Assembly (NCBI GenBank): GCA_036521995.1
Contig: DATDGR010000233.1
Span: 14,713-78,712, forward strand
Direction: 5' to 3'
DNA length: 64,000 nucleotides
Source: Gp13-AA77 sp036521995
GTDB taxonomy: Bacteria; Acidobacteriota; Terriglobia; UBA7540
Shown: piece by piece, positions 1-7,656 of the stretch
How positions within the stretch are numbered: position 1 is the stretch's first letter
Layout of the letters: the number at the start of each line of letters is the position of its first letter
Translations under genes and position numbers: made by a program
The notes under the pieces: model-generated
Told to the model about the DNA's origin: nothing
Database searches by the model: none
What the model saw: the letters and a program-made list of their open reading frames with translations, nothing else

Positions 1-150
1 CTGATGCCGGCTGAGTCTTACACCTACGTCAGCTCGCGGCTGGTGAAGGAAATCCTGGTCCACGGAGGGTCTGTCAAGAACCTGGTCCCACCGCTGATCG
101 AGCATCGATTGAAGGAAAAACTCGCGGCGCGCCACGCCGCCCATGGGTGA
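1..150 (+). CDS. coaD: Phosphopantetheine adenylyltransferase, C-terminal fragment (5' end outside window)
   Basis: Frame 1 is open from the first base to a TGA at 148-150 and gives the last 49 residues of a protein. The fragment contains SYTYVSSRLVKEI followed by GGSVKNLVPP, which matches the C-terminal ISSTxVRE-type helix and the GxVxxLVPP tail of CoaD. CoaD adenylates 4'-phosphopantetheine to dephospho-CoA, the penultimate step of coenzyme A synthesis, in the cytoplasm. The nucleotide-binding HxGH motif lies upstream of the window and cannot be checked. The following aminotransferase begins within or immediately after the stop codon, so the two are probably co-transcribed. Confidence 0.85.
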   Translation: MMPAESYTYVSSRLVKEILVHGGSVKNLVPPLIEHRLKEKLAARHAAHG

Positions 151-154
151 AATC

Positions 155-1354
155 ATGCACTTTTCCGAAGGCATTTCGCGAATCAAGGTCTCGTCGACGG
201 CCGCCGTCGTGGCCAAAGCGGATCAGCTCAAAACTTCGGGCGCAAGTCTGATTGACTTTGGTGCCGGCGAGCCCGATTTCTCCACCCCTGAGAACATCAA
301 ACGGGCAGCGGCGGTGGCGCTCGAGCAGAACTTCACGCGTTACACGCCCACGGGCGGCATCGCGGGTCTCAGGCGGGCCATCGTGGAGCGGCACGGGCGG
401 GACTTCGGTTCGAATTACAAGCCGGAAGAGTGTGTGGTGACCGTGGGAGGCAAGCAAGCCATCTTTGAAGCCGTGGCCGCCACGGTGAACCCGGGCGACG
501 AAGTCATTCTGCCGGTGCCTTACTGGACCTCATTCCTCGACATCATCCGCTACTCGGACGGGCAGCCGGTTCTGCTCGAGACGCGCGAGTCCGAGGGCTT
601 TGCCGTCCGCGCCGCCGAAGTGGAGCGGCTGATCACACCCAAAACGCGCCTGATCATCGTCAACTCGCCCAGCAATCCCACCGGCGCTGTAGTCCCGCCC
701 GAGGAGATGCTAAAGCTGCTGGCTTTGGCCGAGCGGCGTGGCCTGTGGCTCCTCTCGGACGAATGTTACTGCCATTTTCTTTACGACGGCCAGGCGCCTT
801 ACTCGCTCGGGGCCTCGCACAACCGCGAGAACCTGATCGTGGTGGGGTCGCTGTCGAAGACCTACGCCATGACGGGCTGGCGGGTGGGATTCGCCCTGGG
901 CGCGAAGGAACTGATCTCCAACATGGTGAAGCTGCAGAGCCACTCCACCTCCAACGTCACCTCCTTCGTGCAGCGCGGGGCTATCGAAGCGCTGATGGGC
1001 CCTCAGGATTCCGTGGAAGCGATGCGGGCCGAGTACGAGCGGCGCCGCAACCGGATTGTGGCCGGGCTGCGATCCCTGCCAGGCGTGCAGTGCGCCCTGC
1101 CCGGCGGAGCGTTCTACGTCTACCCCAATGTGCAGGCGTATCTCGGGAGCCATCTCGACGCCAACGCGCTGGCCACCCGCCTGCTGGAGGAGGCCTTAGT
1201 GGCCGTAGTCCCCGGACCGGCCTTTGGAACCCCAGAGCACTTGCGATTCTCTTACGCCGCCTCGCTCGAGCAGATCGAGGAGGGCCTGGCAAGATTCGGG
1301 GCTTTCCTGGCGAAGATCGGAGCCGCCTCCACTCCAGCCTATGCCAGCGCTTGA
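155..1354 (+). CDS. aspC: Class I/II pyridoxal-phosphate aminotransferase, aspartate aminotransferase type
   Basis: A 399-residue fold-type I aminotransferase. Visible family signatures are FGAGEPDFSTP near the N-terminus, NSPSNPTG (substrate/PLP contacts) and SLSKTYAMTGWRVG, whose lysine (about residue 235) forms the Schiff base with PLP. It most likely transfers the amino group between aspartate and 2-oxoglutarate; arginine or prephenate specificity within the Ib subfamily cannot be excluded. An upstream ATG at 143 overlaps the coaD stop, but the ATG at 155 gives the usual family N-terminus (xxxSxRxSxIKxS) and has GGTGA just upstream, so I prefer it. The 3' end overlaps manA by 14 bp, which suggests an operon. 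Confidence 0.9.
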   Translation: MHFSEGISRIKVSSTAAVVAKADQLKTSGASLIDFGAGEPDFSTPENIKRAAAVALEQNFTRYTPTGGIAGLRRAIVERHGRDFGSNYKPEECVVTVGGKQAIFEAVAATVNPGDEVILPVPYWTSFLDIIRYSDGQPVLLETRESEGFAVRAAEVERLITPKTRLIIVNSPSNPTGAVVPPEEMLKLLALAERRGLWLLSDECYCHFLYDGQAPYSLGASHNRENLIVVGSLSKTYAMTGWRVGFALGAKELISNMVKLQSHSTSNVTSFVQRGAIEALMGPQDSVEAMRAEYERRRNRIVAGLRSLPGVQCALPGGAFYVYPNVQAYLGSHLDANALATRLLEEALVAVVPGPAFGTPEHLRFSYAASLEQIEEGLARFGAFLAKIGAASTPAYASA

Positions 1355-2453
1355 CACTCCGGCACTGCTCGCGCCCGACTTTAAGGAGAAGATCTGGGGT
1401 CGCGAAGACCTCGATCCGCTCTATCCTTCCGACGAGCTGGGCGGAAACGAAGTTCTTGTCCCAGGCGCTGCGAGCGCGGCTGGTGGCGAGCCCGAGTCGG
1501 CGATCCCGCGGGTCGGCGAGGCCTGGCTGACGGGTGAGAACGCCACTTTCCTGAGCGGCTCGGTGGCCGGGATGACGCTCGGCGAAGTCTTCCGGCGGTG
1601 GCCAAAGGAGCTCTGCGGGCCGGACTGGACCGGCGACCAGTTTCCCATTCTCGCCAAGTTTCTGTTCACCAGCGACTGGCTTTCCATGCAGGTTCACCCT
1701 GATGACGACTATGCCGCAGCGCATGAAAGGAGCCGCGGCAAGACCGAGGCCTGGTATATCATCGAGTGTGATCCCGATGCCGAAATTGCTCTGGCGCTTC
1801 CGCCGGGCACGACGCGGCTGGCCCTGGAGGCGGCCTGCCGTGAAGCGCGGTCGCGCGAACTGGCGAGGAGATTTGGCCCGAAACCCGAAGAGGTGGTTTT
1901 CGTGCCCTCCGGCACATTGCACGCACTCGGTCCGGGTCTGGTGTTGTTTGAAGCATCCGAGACAAGTGACGTCACCTACCGCCTTGACGACTACGCCCGC
2001 CTCGACAGCCGGGGCCATCCGCGCCCGCTCCACCTGGAGCGCGGGCTCGAGACTACGCGGCTGGAGGCGCCCGCTCTTCACGACTTGCCTGCGATCGAGT
2101 TTTCGGAGCCGTTCGGCCGGCGCCGCTGGGCGGTTGCGTGTCGTTACTTCGCGGTGGAAGAACTGCTGGTCCGCAATCCTCACAACTTCGCAGCGTCCCA
2201 CGATGGCGTGGAGTGCCTGACGGTGATTGGCGGCGAAGGCCGGATGGAAATCAAGGCCGGCTGGCTGGCCTACCGCCCGGGCCAAACATGGGTGGTGCCG
2301 CCGGGCGCGTCGCCGTACCGCCTGATGCCGGAGAAGCCATCGAGCTTCATCCGCTTTTACGTGCCCGACCTTGAGCGCGACTTCCGCCAGCCCCTCGCGG
2401 AGCGCGGCGTTTCGGCGGAGATGATCAGCAAACTTGTATTCGACCCAACGTAG
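1341..2453 (+). CDS. manA: Class I mannose-6-phosphate isomerase
   Basis: A 370-residue protein that interconverts mannose 6-phosphate and fructose 6-phosphate, feeding GDP-mannose synthesis or mannose catabolism in the cytosol. Diagnostic motifs are KIWGRE near the N-terminus, QVHPDD at about residues 117-122 (zinc ligands), and PSGTLHALG with the metal-binding His near residue 194, followed by SDVTYRLDDY. The C-terminal cupin-like part has an EFSEPFGRRR segment and is longer than in the short Bacillus-type enzymes. The open frame extends upstream to 1224, but that extension is antisense-like noise inside the aminotransferase; the ATG at 1341 restores the canonical start. It overlaps the preceding gene by 14 bp. 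Confidence 0.88.
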   Translation: MPALDTPALLAPDFKEKIWGREDLDPLYPSDELGGNEVLVPGAASAAGGEPESAIPRVGEAWLTGENATFLSGSVAGMTLGEVFRRWPKELCGPDWTGDQFPILAKFLFTSDWLSMQVHPDDDYAAAHERSRGKTEAWYIIECDPDAEIALALPPGTTRLALEAACREARSRELARRFGPKPEEVVFVPSGTLHALGPGLVLFEASETSDVTYRLDDYARLDSRGHPRPLHLERGLETTRLEAPALHDLPAIEFSEPFGRRRWAVACRYFAVEELLVRNPHNFAASHDGVECLTVIGGEGRMEIKAGWLAYRPGQTWVVPPGASPYRLMPEKPSSFIRFYVPDLERDFRQPLAERGVSAEMISKLVFDPT

Positions 2454-2457
2454 CGCG

Positions 2458-2475
2458 GGACCTGATCGGAGGTCC
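2458..2475 (+). terminator. Stem-loop directly after manA
   Basis: Five bases after the manA stop codon, GGACCT and AGGTCC form a perfect 6-bp stem around a 6-nt loop, extended by a GC-rich flank. A second perfect 6-bp hairpin (GTGTAG/CTACAC) lies at 2535-2550. Neither has a U-tract, so they could slow polymerase or protect the 3' end, but they are not canonical intrinsic terminators. Confidence 0.35.
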
Positions 2476-2568
2476 GCAGCTCTGGGCCTTCTGGGCAGGG
2501 TAAAGCGGGTAGCCATCTCGGACGTGGCGAAGCCGTGTAGAGGGCTACACCCAAAGCCAAAGTGAGGC

Positions 2569-2597
2569 TGGACCAAGGCGGGAATCTCCTTTAGAAT
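2569..2597 (+). promoter_or_regulatory. Sigma70-like promoter with TAGAATCAAC start region
   Basis: TGGACC (2569-2574) and TAGAAT (2592-2597) are separated by exactly 17 bp. The -10 box is followed by CAACA and then an ATG at 2603 that opens a 17-codon reading frame (MASLASRQQRMEPRSQS) ending at 2656. Its TGA overlaps the Shine-Dalgarno GAGGGA of the downstream Tat protein gene, so translational coupling or an upstream-ORF control is possible. Confidence 0.5.
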
Positions 2598-2668
2598 CAA
2601 CAATGGCTAGCTTGGCCTCGAGGCAGCAGCGGATGGAACCGAGAAGTCAATCCTGAGGGACAATGGTC

Positions 2669-3595
2669 ATGTCGAAGAATGGATCGCGCCGGGATTTTCT
2701 GAAGACCTCAATGGTTGCCGCCTGCGCGGCGGGCATCGGCGCCGGAGCGTCGGATCCCGCGGTGGCGCAGACCCCGTCCGTCTCGACGCCGGTCGGCTCT
2801 CCCCTCCACATCAAGAAGGGCGTGCTCGTCGACATGCTGCCTAAGAATCTCAGCTATGCCGACCGCTTCAAAATGGCCCTAGACGTAGGGTTCGAAGCCC
2901 TTCAGGTGAACACCACCCCTGACCCGAAGGAGTCGGAGGAGATCAAGCGGGCGGCGGATGGAGCCGGCATCCGCATCGATTCGGTGATGAACATGGACCA
3001 TTGGAAATGGCCCTTGTCTTCGGCCGATCCGGCAGTGGTGGAAAAGAGTCTCGACGGAATGCGGACGTCGCTCAACAATGCCAAGCTCTGGGGGGCCGGT
3101 TACGTGCTCCTGGTGCCGGCAGTCGTGAATGCCCAGACGAGTTATCGCGACGCCTGGAACCGCTCCCAGATCGAGATCCGAAAGCTCCTTCCTCTGGCCG
3201 AGCAGTTGCAAGTGGTGATCGCGCTGGAAGAGGTCTGGAACAAGTTTCTGCTGAGTCCCATCGAGTTTGCCATTTACCTGGACCAATTTCAGAGCCCGTG
3301 GGTGAAAGCCTGGTTCGACGTCGGCAACGTGGTTTTCTACGGCTATCCCCAGGACTGGATTCGAACGCTCGGACCGCGCATCGTCGACATGCACGTCAAG
3401 GACTTTAAGCGGCAGGACGACTGCTACCACTGGGTGAACCTGGGCGACGGCGATGTGGACTGGGCGGAGGTTCGCAAGGCCCTGGCCGAGATTGGCTACT
3501 CGGGCACCGTCATTACCGAGCTCGAAGGCGGCGACCAAGCCTACCTGCGGGATGTAAGCCAGCGCGTCGACCGGCTGGTGCTCGGCAAAGCGTGA
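2669..3595 (+). CDS. Tat-exported sugar phosphate isomerase/epimerase family TIM-barrel protein
   Basis: A 308-residue protein of the xylose-isomerase-like TIM-barrel superfamily (AP endonuclease 2 fold). The N-terminus SRRDFLK followed by a hydrophobic stretch and an AQT-type cleavage region is a twin-arginine signal, so the protein is exported folded. Barrel signatures include FDVGNV, DMHVKDF and the C-terminal TELEGG, which carry the metal and substrate ligands. Relatives include hydroxypyruvate isomerases and inosose/tagatose epimerases; the substrate cannot be told. ATG 2663 also opens the frame, but GAGGGA at 2655-2660 is 8 nt before ATG 2669 and only 2 nt before 2663. It is preceded by its own promoter-like sequence. 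Confidence 0.8.
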   Translation: MSKNGSRRDFLKTSMVAACAAGIGAGASDPAVAQTPSVSTPVGSPLHIKKGVLVDMLPKNLSYADRFKMALDVGFEALQVNTTPDPKESEEIKRAADGAGIRIDSVMNMDHWKWPLSSADPAVVEKSLDGMRTSLNNAKLWGAGYVLLVPAVVNAQTSYRDAWNRSQIEIRKLLPLAEQLQVVIALEEVWNKFLLSPIEFAIYLDQFQSPWVKAWFDVGNVVFYGYPQDWIRTLGPRIVDMHVKDFKRQDDCYHWVNLGDGDVDWAEVRKALAEIGYSGTVITELEGGDQAYLRDVSQRVDRLVLGKA

Positions 3596-3603
3596 GTTTC
3601 GGC

Positions 3604-6150
3604 CTACTTCCTCCCCAAGAGCCGGAGTTGTGCCGTCAAGACGCGTCCTTGGATTCCCCCGTAAGTGAGGAACTGCGGTGAGTCCACGTTGTTGTCCACG
3701 CTGGTGGCGTTGGGGCGGTTGGTGATGTCGTTGAAACCCGCCCGCAGCGCCCAGGAAAATTTGAAGAGGTGGAAGCGCTTCTCCAGGGCCAGGTCGAGCG
3801 AAAAATAGGCGGGGAAGTGGCCCGCGCCCGGCGGAGCTACGAGCTGCTGGTTCTGGTTCACCAGGTAGAAAGGGTAACCGCTGCGGGCGTCCACCGCGTA
3901 AGCCAGATCATAGCCTCGAACGAGGGGCAGGAAGCCCCACGTAATCAAGCGATGCGGCGAGTCCCAGGGTAGAGGTCCTGGCAGCTGCGGGCTGAAGAGC
4001 GGATTGTCGAGGCTGAAGCTGAGTACGGCATTGGCATTGGCCTTCGACTCCGTATAGGAGGCGAACACCAGATGGTTGCCCCTGAATTGCTTGCGCACCG
4101 TGATTCGGGTGGCGTGGTAGTGGGTCTGCTGAGAGTTGCGCAGGGTGAAGGTTCCGTTCAGGCAATTGGCGATCGCGGTGCACTGGTTGTAATAGGCGAA
4201 GCCGTCGTGGCCGCTCTTTTCGAGGAACTCGAGATCGGCGTAAACAGACCCAGGCAGTTTCCGCTCGACGCCTGCGCTCCAGTTGAGAACCCGGAGCTCC
4301 TGCAACGTCCCCGGAATGTCGTGGAAGGACGTGATCACCGGAGGACCGAGCGGCGTCTTGCCGGTGTTATCGTAGAAGACGTCGAGCCGTTCGCCAGCCA
4401 GCGGCAGGGACAACAAGTTGAGGTCGGTCGAATCGTAGTAGACCCCGATGCCGCCCACGAATCGGGTTTCACCGCCCCGATCCAGCAGGTAACTGGCGGC
4501 CATGCGAGGCGAAACCAGGACGTCCCGCACGATTTCATCCCAGTCCAAGCGGAGCCCGGGTGTGAGGGTGAGACGGTTGGAGGGCGACCACCGGTCCTGC
4601 GCATAGGCTCCCACCGCAAAATTGTCCAGGGTGAGCGCAGAGGGTCCCGTAAAGCTCGCCTGGCGGGCGAGAGTGCCATCGGCGCGGACGATCTCGAAAG
4701 CGTTGCGGACATAAGAGGCTTCATCGGTGATCCGGTCCAGATCGGCACCGAACTTGAATTCATGTCGCCCCGCGGCCTGGGCGGGTACTGTGAGGTTCGC
4801 GAGGCCTTCGAGGCGGCGCGAGCGCCCCATGGCGGACTCGAAGTAGTTGCCGCTGTTAACGCTCGGGCTGATCACATAGGTCTGATTGCCAAGCGGCTCC
4901 TGGTTGGAATAAAAGTCCGTCTCCGCCAGGCCAGCCTCGAACAGCACTCCTTTGGGCAGAAAGGCCTGATCCTTCAAGGCTAGCAGATCGTTCGACTGCC
5001 GAAGATCGAGTGTGGCCGGCACCGGATTAAACTGTGACAGACCGGCGTGATTCTGGCCGAACCCGTTGATGAGGAACGTTCCGGTAACAATGTTGGTGGG
5101 CGTCAGATTCAGTTGCGCTTTGGCGAGCTGTCCGTAACGCCAGGAGGTAACCTGATCCTGGCCCGGAGGCAGTTCCCTGATGATGGTCTGGTTGTACTCT
5201 CCCTCGGGCGCGAGCAGAAACCAGGCTTTTCCCCGGTGCAGTGGGCCCGTGACCATGAATCGCGGGACCCAGCTTCCAATGTGCAAGCCCTGATTGAAGG
5301 CCACTGACGGAAGAAAGTCCGTGCCTGTGAACCGGAAGTGGTCGTCACCCATTCCGGTTGTGAGATCGAGCACGCCGCCCGTGCCGCCTCCGTACTCGGC
5401 CGGATAGCGTGAGTTCTGGAGCGTCACCGAACGCACGGCGTCGACGCTCACTCGGGTCAGGAAGTCGCGGCTCTGTGGCGCATTGAGCGTGAAGCCGTCG
5501 AGCAGGTAGATTGTCTGCGGGCTGTCGGAGCCATCCACGTGGACCTGAGCCGTAGCATCGGGCAACACGCCCGGCAGCAGCGGCAGGGCGTAGCGGATAT
5601 CGCGCGGCACTCCGGAGGGCAGGTCAATGATGTCATGGCTGGAGAGCGTGTTGCTTAAGGTGGTCTTCTCCGGGTCTATGATCGGCGGCGAGTACACCAC
5701 GTTCACGTGCTCCACCAGTTCACGTTGATGGTTGAGTGTCACCTCCACCGCCTCGGTGGTCCCGACTTCCACGTCCTTCTTGATCACGGCGAAGAAGCCT
5801 TCCTTCTCGACTCGAAGCTGGTACGGTCCCAGCTTGAGGCCGGCGATCTCACAGTGGCCCGCGTAATCGGTTTCGCACTTAGCGGCGCCACCGGACCCCA
5901 ACAGCGCCGCCTGGGCAAACTGGACGGCTACTCCGTTCTCGTCGAGCACTGTGATAGCTAGGCCGGCCTCAGGCTTCGACGCCACGGTAGATTGAGCCGA
6001 TGGCGAACTGGCTGCTGACGTTGCCATGGCGACTGGCAGAAAGACCAGTAACGAGAGGACCTGGATCCGCGGGGCGCTCCGCCCGCGCCCTGCTGTTCGG
6101 TGCCGGCACCTGTCGCCACACCGGGCTTGATTACCGGATTGGCCGCACAT
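3604..6150 (-). CDS. TonB-dependent receptor with carboxypeptidase-regulatory-like domain
   Basis: An outer-membrane receptor of about 848 residues. After a basic N-region and hydrophobic signal segment (VLSLLVFLPVAM) comes a carboxypeptidase-regulatory-like beta-sandwich of about 80 residues (GLKLGPYQLRVEKEGFF), then a plug-like region (DLPSGVPRDIRYALPLLPGV, YPAEYGGGTGGVLDL) and a beta-barrel. The substrate is unknown; in acidobacteria this architecture usually imports large organic ligands or iron complexes. The frame is open to a TTG at 6216, but ATG 6150 gives a more ordinary signal peptide. The last residues are LRLLGRK, not the terminal aromatic expected of many barrels. It is divergent from the TSUP gene. 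Confidence 0.78.
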   Translation of the reverse strand: MCGQSGNQARCGDRCRHRTAGRGRSAPRIQVLSLLVFLPVAMATSAASSPSAQSTVASKPEAGLAITVLDENGVAVQFAQAALLGSGGAAKCETDYAGHCEIAGLKLGPYQLRVEKEGFFAVIKKDVEVGTTEAVEVTLNHQRELVEHVNVVYSPPIIDPEKTTLSNTLSSHDIIDLPSGVPRDIRYALPLLPGVLPDATAQVHVDGSDSPQTIYLLDGFTLNAPQSRDFLTRVSVDAVRSVTLQNSRYPAEYGGGTGGVLDLTTGMGDDHFRFTGTDFLPSVAFNQGLHIGSWVPRFMVTGPLHRGKAWFLLAPEGEYNQTIIRELPPGQDQVTSWRYGQLAKAQLNLTPTNIVTGTFLINGFGQNHAGLSQFNPVPATLDLRQSNDLLALKDQAFLPKGVLFEAGLAETDFYSNQEPLGNQTYVISPSVNSGNYFESAMGRSRRLEGLANLTVPAQAAGRHEFKFGADLDRITDEASYVRNAFEIVRADGTLARQASFTGPSALTLDNFAVGAYAQDRWSPSNRLTLTPGLRLDWDEIVRDVLVSPRMAASYLLDRGGETRFVGGIGVYYDSTDLNLLSLPLAGERLDVFYDNTGKTPLGPPVITSFHDIPGTLQELRVLNWSAGVERKLPGSVYADLEFLEKSGHDGFAYYNQCTAIANCLNGTFTLRNSQQTHYHATRITVRKQFRGNHLVFASYTESKANANAVLSFSLDNPLFSPQLPGPLPWDSPHRLITWGFLPLVRGYDLAYAVDARSGYPFYLVNQNQQLVAPPGAGHFPAYFSLDLALEKRFHLFKFSWALRAGFNDITNRPNATSVDNNVDSPQFLTYGGIQGRVLTAQLRLLGRK

Positions 6151-6350
6151 TACCCATCCATTTTCCTCTGTTCCGCGGCTAGTGCAAGCCGTACCGCCAG
6201 ACGATGCTATTTCCAAGTTCGATAACCACCAAAATCTCTCAAAGCTCTTGGCAGGGGCGCCCTCAGTGTGGTACTCTCGAAACTCGATAAAGTCAATCAG
6301 GTTAGTTGAGGGAGCGGCGGAGGCGAGCAGCCTTCAATCGCTTGGAGTCA

Positions 6351-7121
6351 ATGGATTACCGAATCTCGCTTTTAGGCCTTTTTGTCGGATTTCTTATCGG
6401 ACTCACCGGTATGGGCGGTGGCGCCTTGATGACGCCGGCTTTGATCCTTCTTGGGTTGGCACGACCCGCCTTGGCGGTGGGAACCGATCTGGTCTGGAAC
6501 GCGCTCACCAAAGGAGTGGGCTCGATCGTTCACATCCGTCAGTCGACGGTGGACAACCGGATTGTCAAACGGCTGGCTCTCGGCAGCATTCCAGGCGCAC
6601 TCATCGGCATCGCTCTGCTCGCCTATCTTAGACACCGTGGCATGAAGTCTGAGGACAAGCTTGTGGTGTGGGTTCTGGGCGTGGCTTTGATCTGCGTGGC
6701 GCTGGGGCTGTTTATCCGTACGGTGTTCGGAGCCAAGCTGCCGACTCCCGGCCAGGAAGGCCTGTCTCGCGGACCCGCCTGGATCACCACTGTGGTGGGT
6801 CTGGTGGTCGGGTTTCTGGTCAGCATTACCTCGGTAGGCAGCGGGAGCCTGATCGTTGCCAGCCTGGTTTTCATCTACCCCACTACTCCCCTCAAGCGGC
6901 TGGTGGGCTCGGATATCTTTCATGCCCTCTTCCTGGTGGGCGTGGCCGCGATAGGTCACATGGGGCTCGGCACCATCGATCTTAAGCTGCTCGGCGGACT
7001 GCTTATCGGCTCGGTCCCCGGCGTGTGGATCGGCAGCCGCCTGAGCGCCATCTTTCCCGAGAAGGTCCTGCGTCCCGTGCTGGCCACCACTCTGCTGTAT
7101 CTTGGTCTGAAACTGATTTAG
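6351..7121 (+). CDS. TSUP family (TauE/SafE) membrane transporter
   Basis: A 256-residue, strongly hydrophobic protein built from two repeats. Each half carries a glycine-rich hallmark: GFLIGLTGMGGGALMTPALI in the first and GFLVSITSVGSGSLIVASL in the second, followed by SDIFHAL. This is the sulfite/sulfonate (TauE/SafE) exporter-permease family of the inner membrane; substrates range from sulfite and sulfoacetate to unknown organic anions. The open frame starts upstream with a TTG at 6306, but the ATG at 6351 has GGAG just before it and gives a hydrophobic N-terminus, so I use it. No sulfur-metabolism gene lies next to it, so its substrate is not inferred. Confidence 0.85.
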   Translation: MDYRISLLGLFVGFLIGLTGMGGGALMTPALILLGLARPALAVGTDLVWNALTKGVGSIVHIRQSTVDNRIVKRLALGSIPGALIGIALLAYLRHRGMKSEDKLVVWVLGVALICVALGLFIRTVFGAKLPTPGQEGLSRGPAWITTVVGLVVGFLVSITSVGSGSLIVASLVFIYPTTPLKRLVGSDIFHALFLVGVAAIGHMGLGTIDLKLLGGLLIGSVPGVWIGSRLSAIFPEKVLRPVLATTLLYLGLKLI

Positions 7122-7180
7122 GCGCTTGACGGCAATTGCCCCCTTTTCGCGGGAATGGCCGCGATGGCAGCCCTTCCTTG

Positions 7181-7441
7181 TCATTTCCTGATCGGTCCAA
7201 ACTCCTCGTCGGCGATCGCGGTGATTGCAGTGTAGAGCTCGCGTGCCACGTCCGTTTCGACGGGGCTGTTGAACTTTAGCCTGCGTTCGAAAGGCCGCTG
7301 GATCTCCACAATCACGTCAGCATGAGGCCGTGAGAGTCGGACCACGAACTCTTCTTGCCTAAGATCCAGGGCTTCCAGGAGAACCCTCCTCACCATTCCA
7401 TCGAGCGGACTGGGAAGGAGTCCGGTGATCTTGACTGGCAC
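7181..7441 (-). CDS. Small conserved-looking hypothetical protein (86 aa)
   Basis: I do not recognise this family. The 86-residue product begins MPVKITGLLPSP and is mixed alpha/beta with charged surface residues (about 30% D/E/K/R), no signal peptide and no membrane segment. The case for a real gene rests on a GTG start preceded by a near-perfect Shine-Dalgarno GGAGGTGAAAC, protein-like composition, and its place between the TSUP gene and prfB without overlap. It may follow prfB in transcription, 215 bp downstream, although that gap carries a terminator-like hairpin on the other strand. Confidence 0.6.
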   Translation of the reverse strand: MPVKITGLLPSPLDGMVRRVLLEALDLRQEEFVVRLSRPHADVIVEIQRPFERRLKFNSPVETDVARELYTAITAIADEEFGPIRK

Positions 7442-7613
7442 GTTTCACCTCCGCGGCGAGGATCCTCTTCAAAACGATCATTCTATCGCCATCGCGGCAC
7501 GCCCGCTTCAACAGCGGTCGGCATCAGCGAACTGCCTATGTACAGATTTTTCGTAGAACTCCTCTTAAATTTGCAGGCTCTTTTAGTCAGCCTTGACGGC
7601 ACAGATGATGTTC

Positions 7614-7636
7614 GCCACCTCATCGGTGGCTCTTTT
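7614..7636 (+). terminator. Intrinsic terminator-like hairpin on the + strand with no + strand gene upstream
   Basis: GCCACC and GGTGGC form a perfect 6-bp stem around TCATC and are followed by TCTTTTTC. The T-run lies on the + strand, while both neighbouring genes (prfB and the 86-aa gene) are on the - strand. It would therefore terminate a + strand transcript originating in 7442-7613, for example a small or antisense RNA. Confidence 0.45.
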
Positions 7637-7656
7637 TCCCTCAAACGCACTCTTTC

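Noticed and set aside
981..2603. 540-codon open frame on the - strand across the aminotransferase/manA genes
   Set aside because: Antisense to two well-supported genes; Arg/Ala/Pro-rich noise typical of GC-rich DNA with no domain signature.
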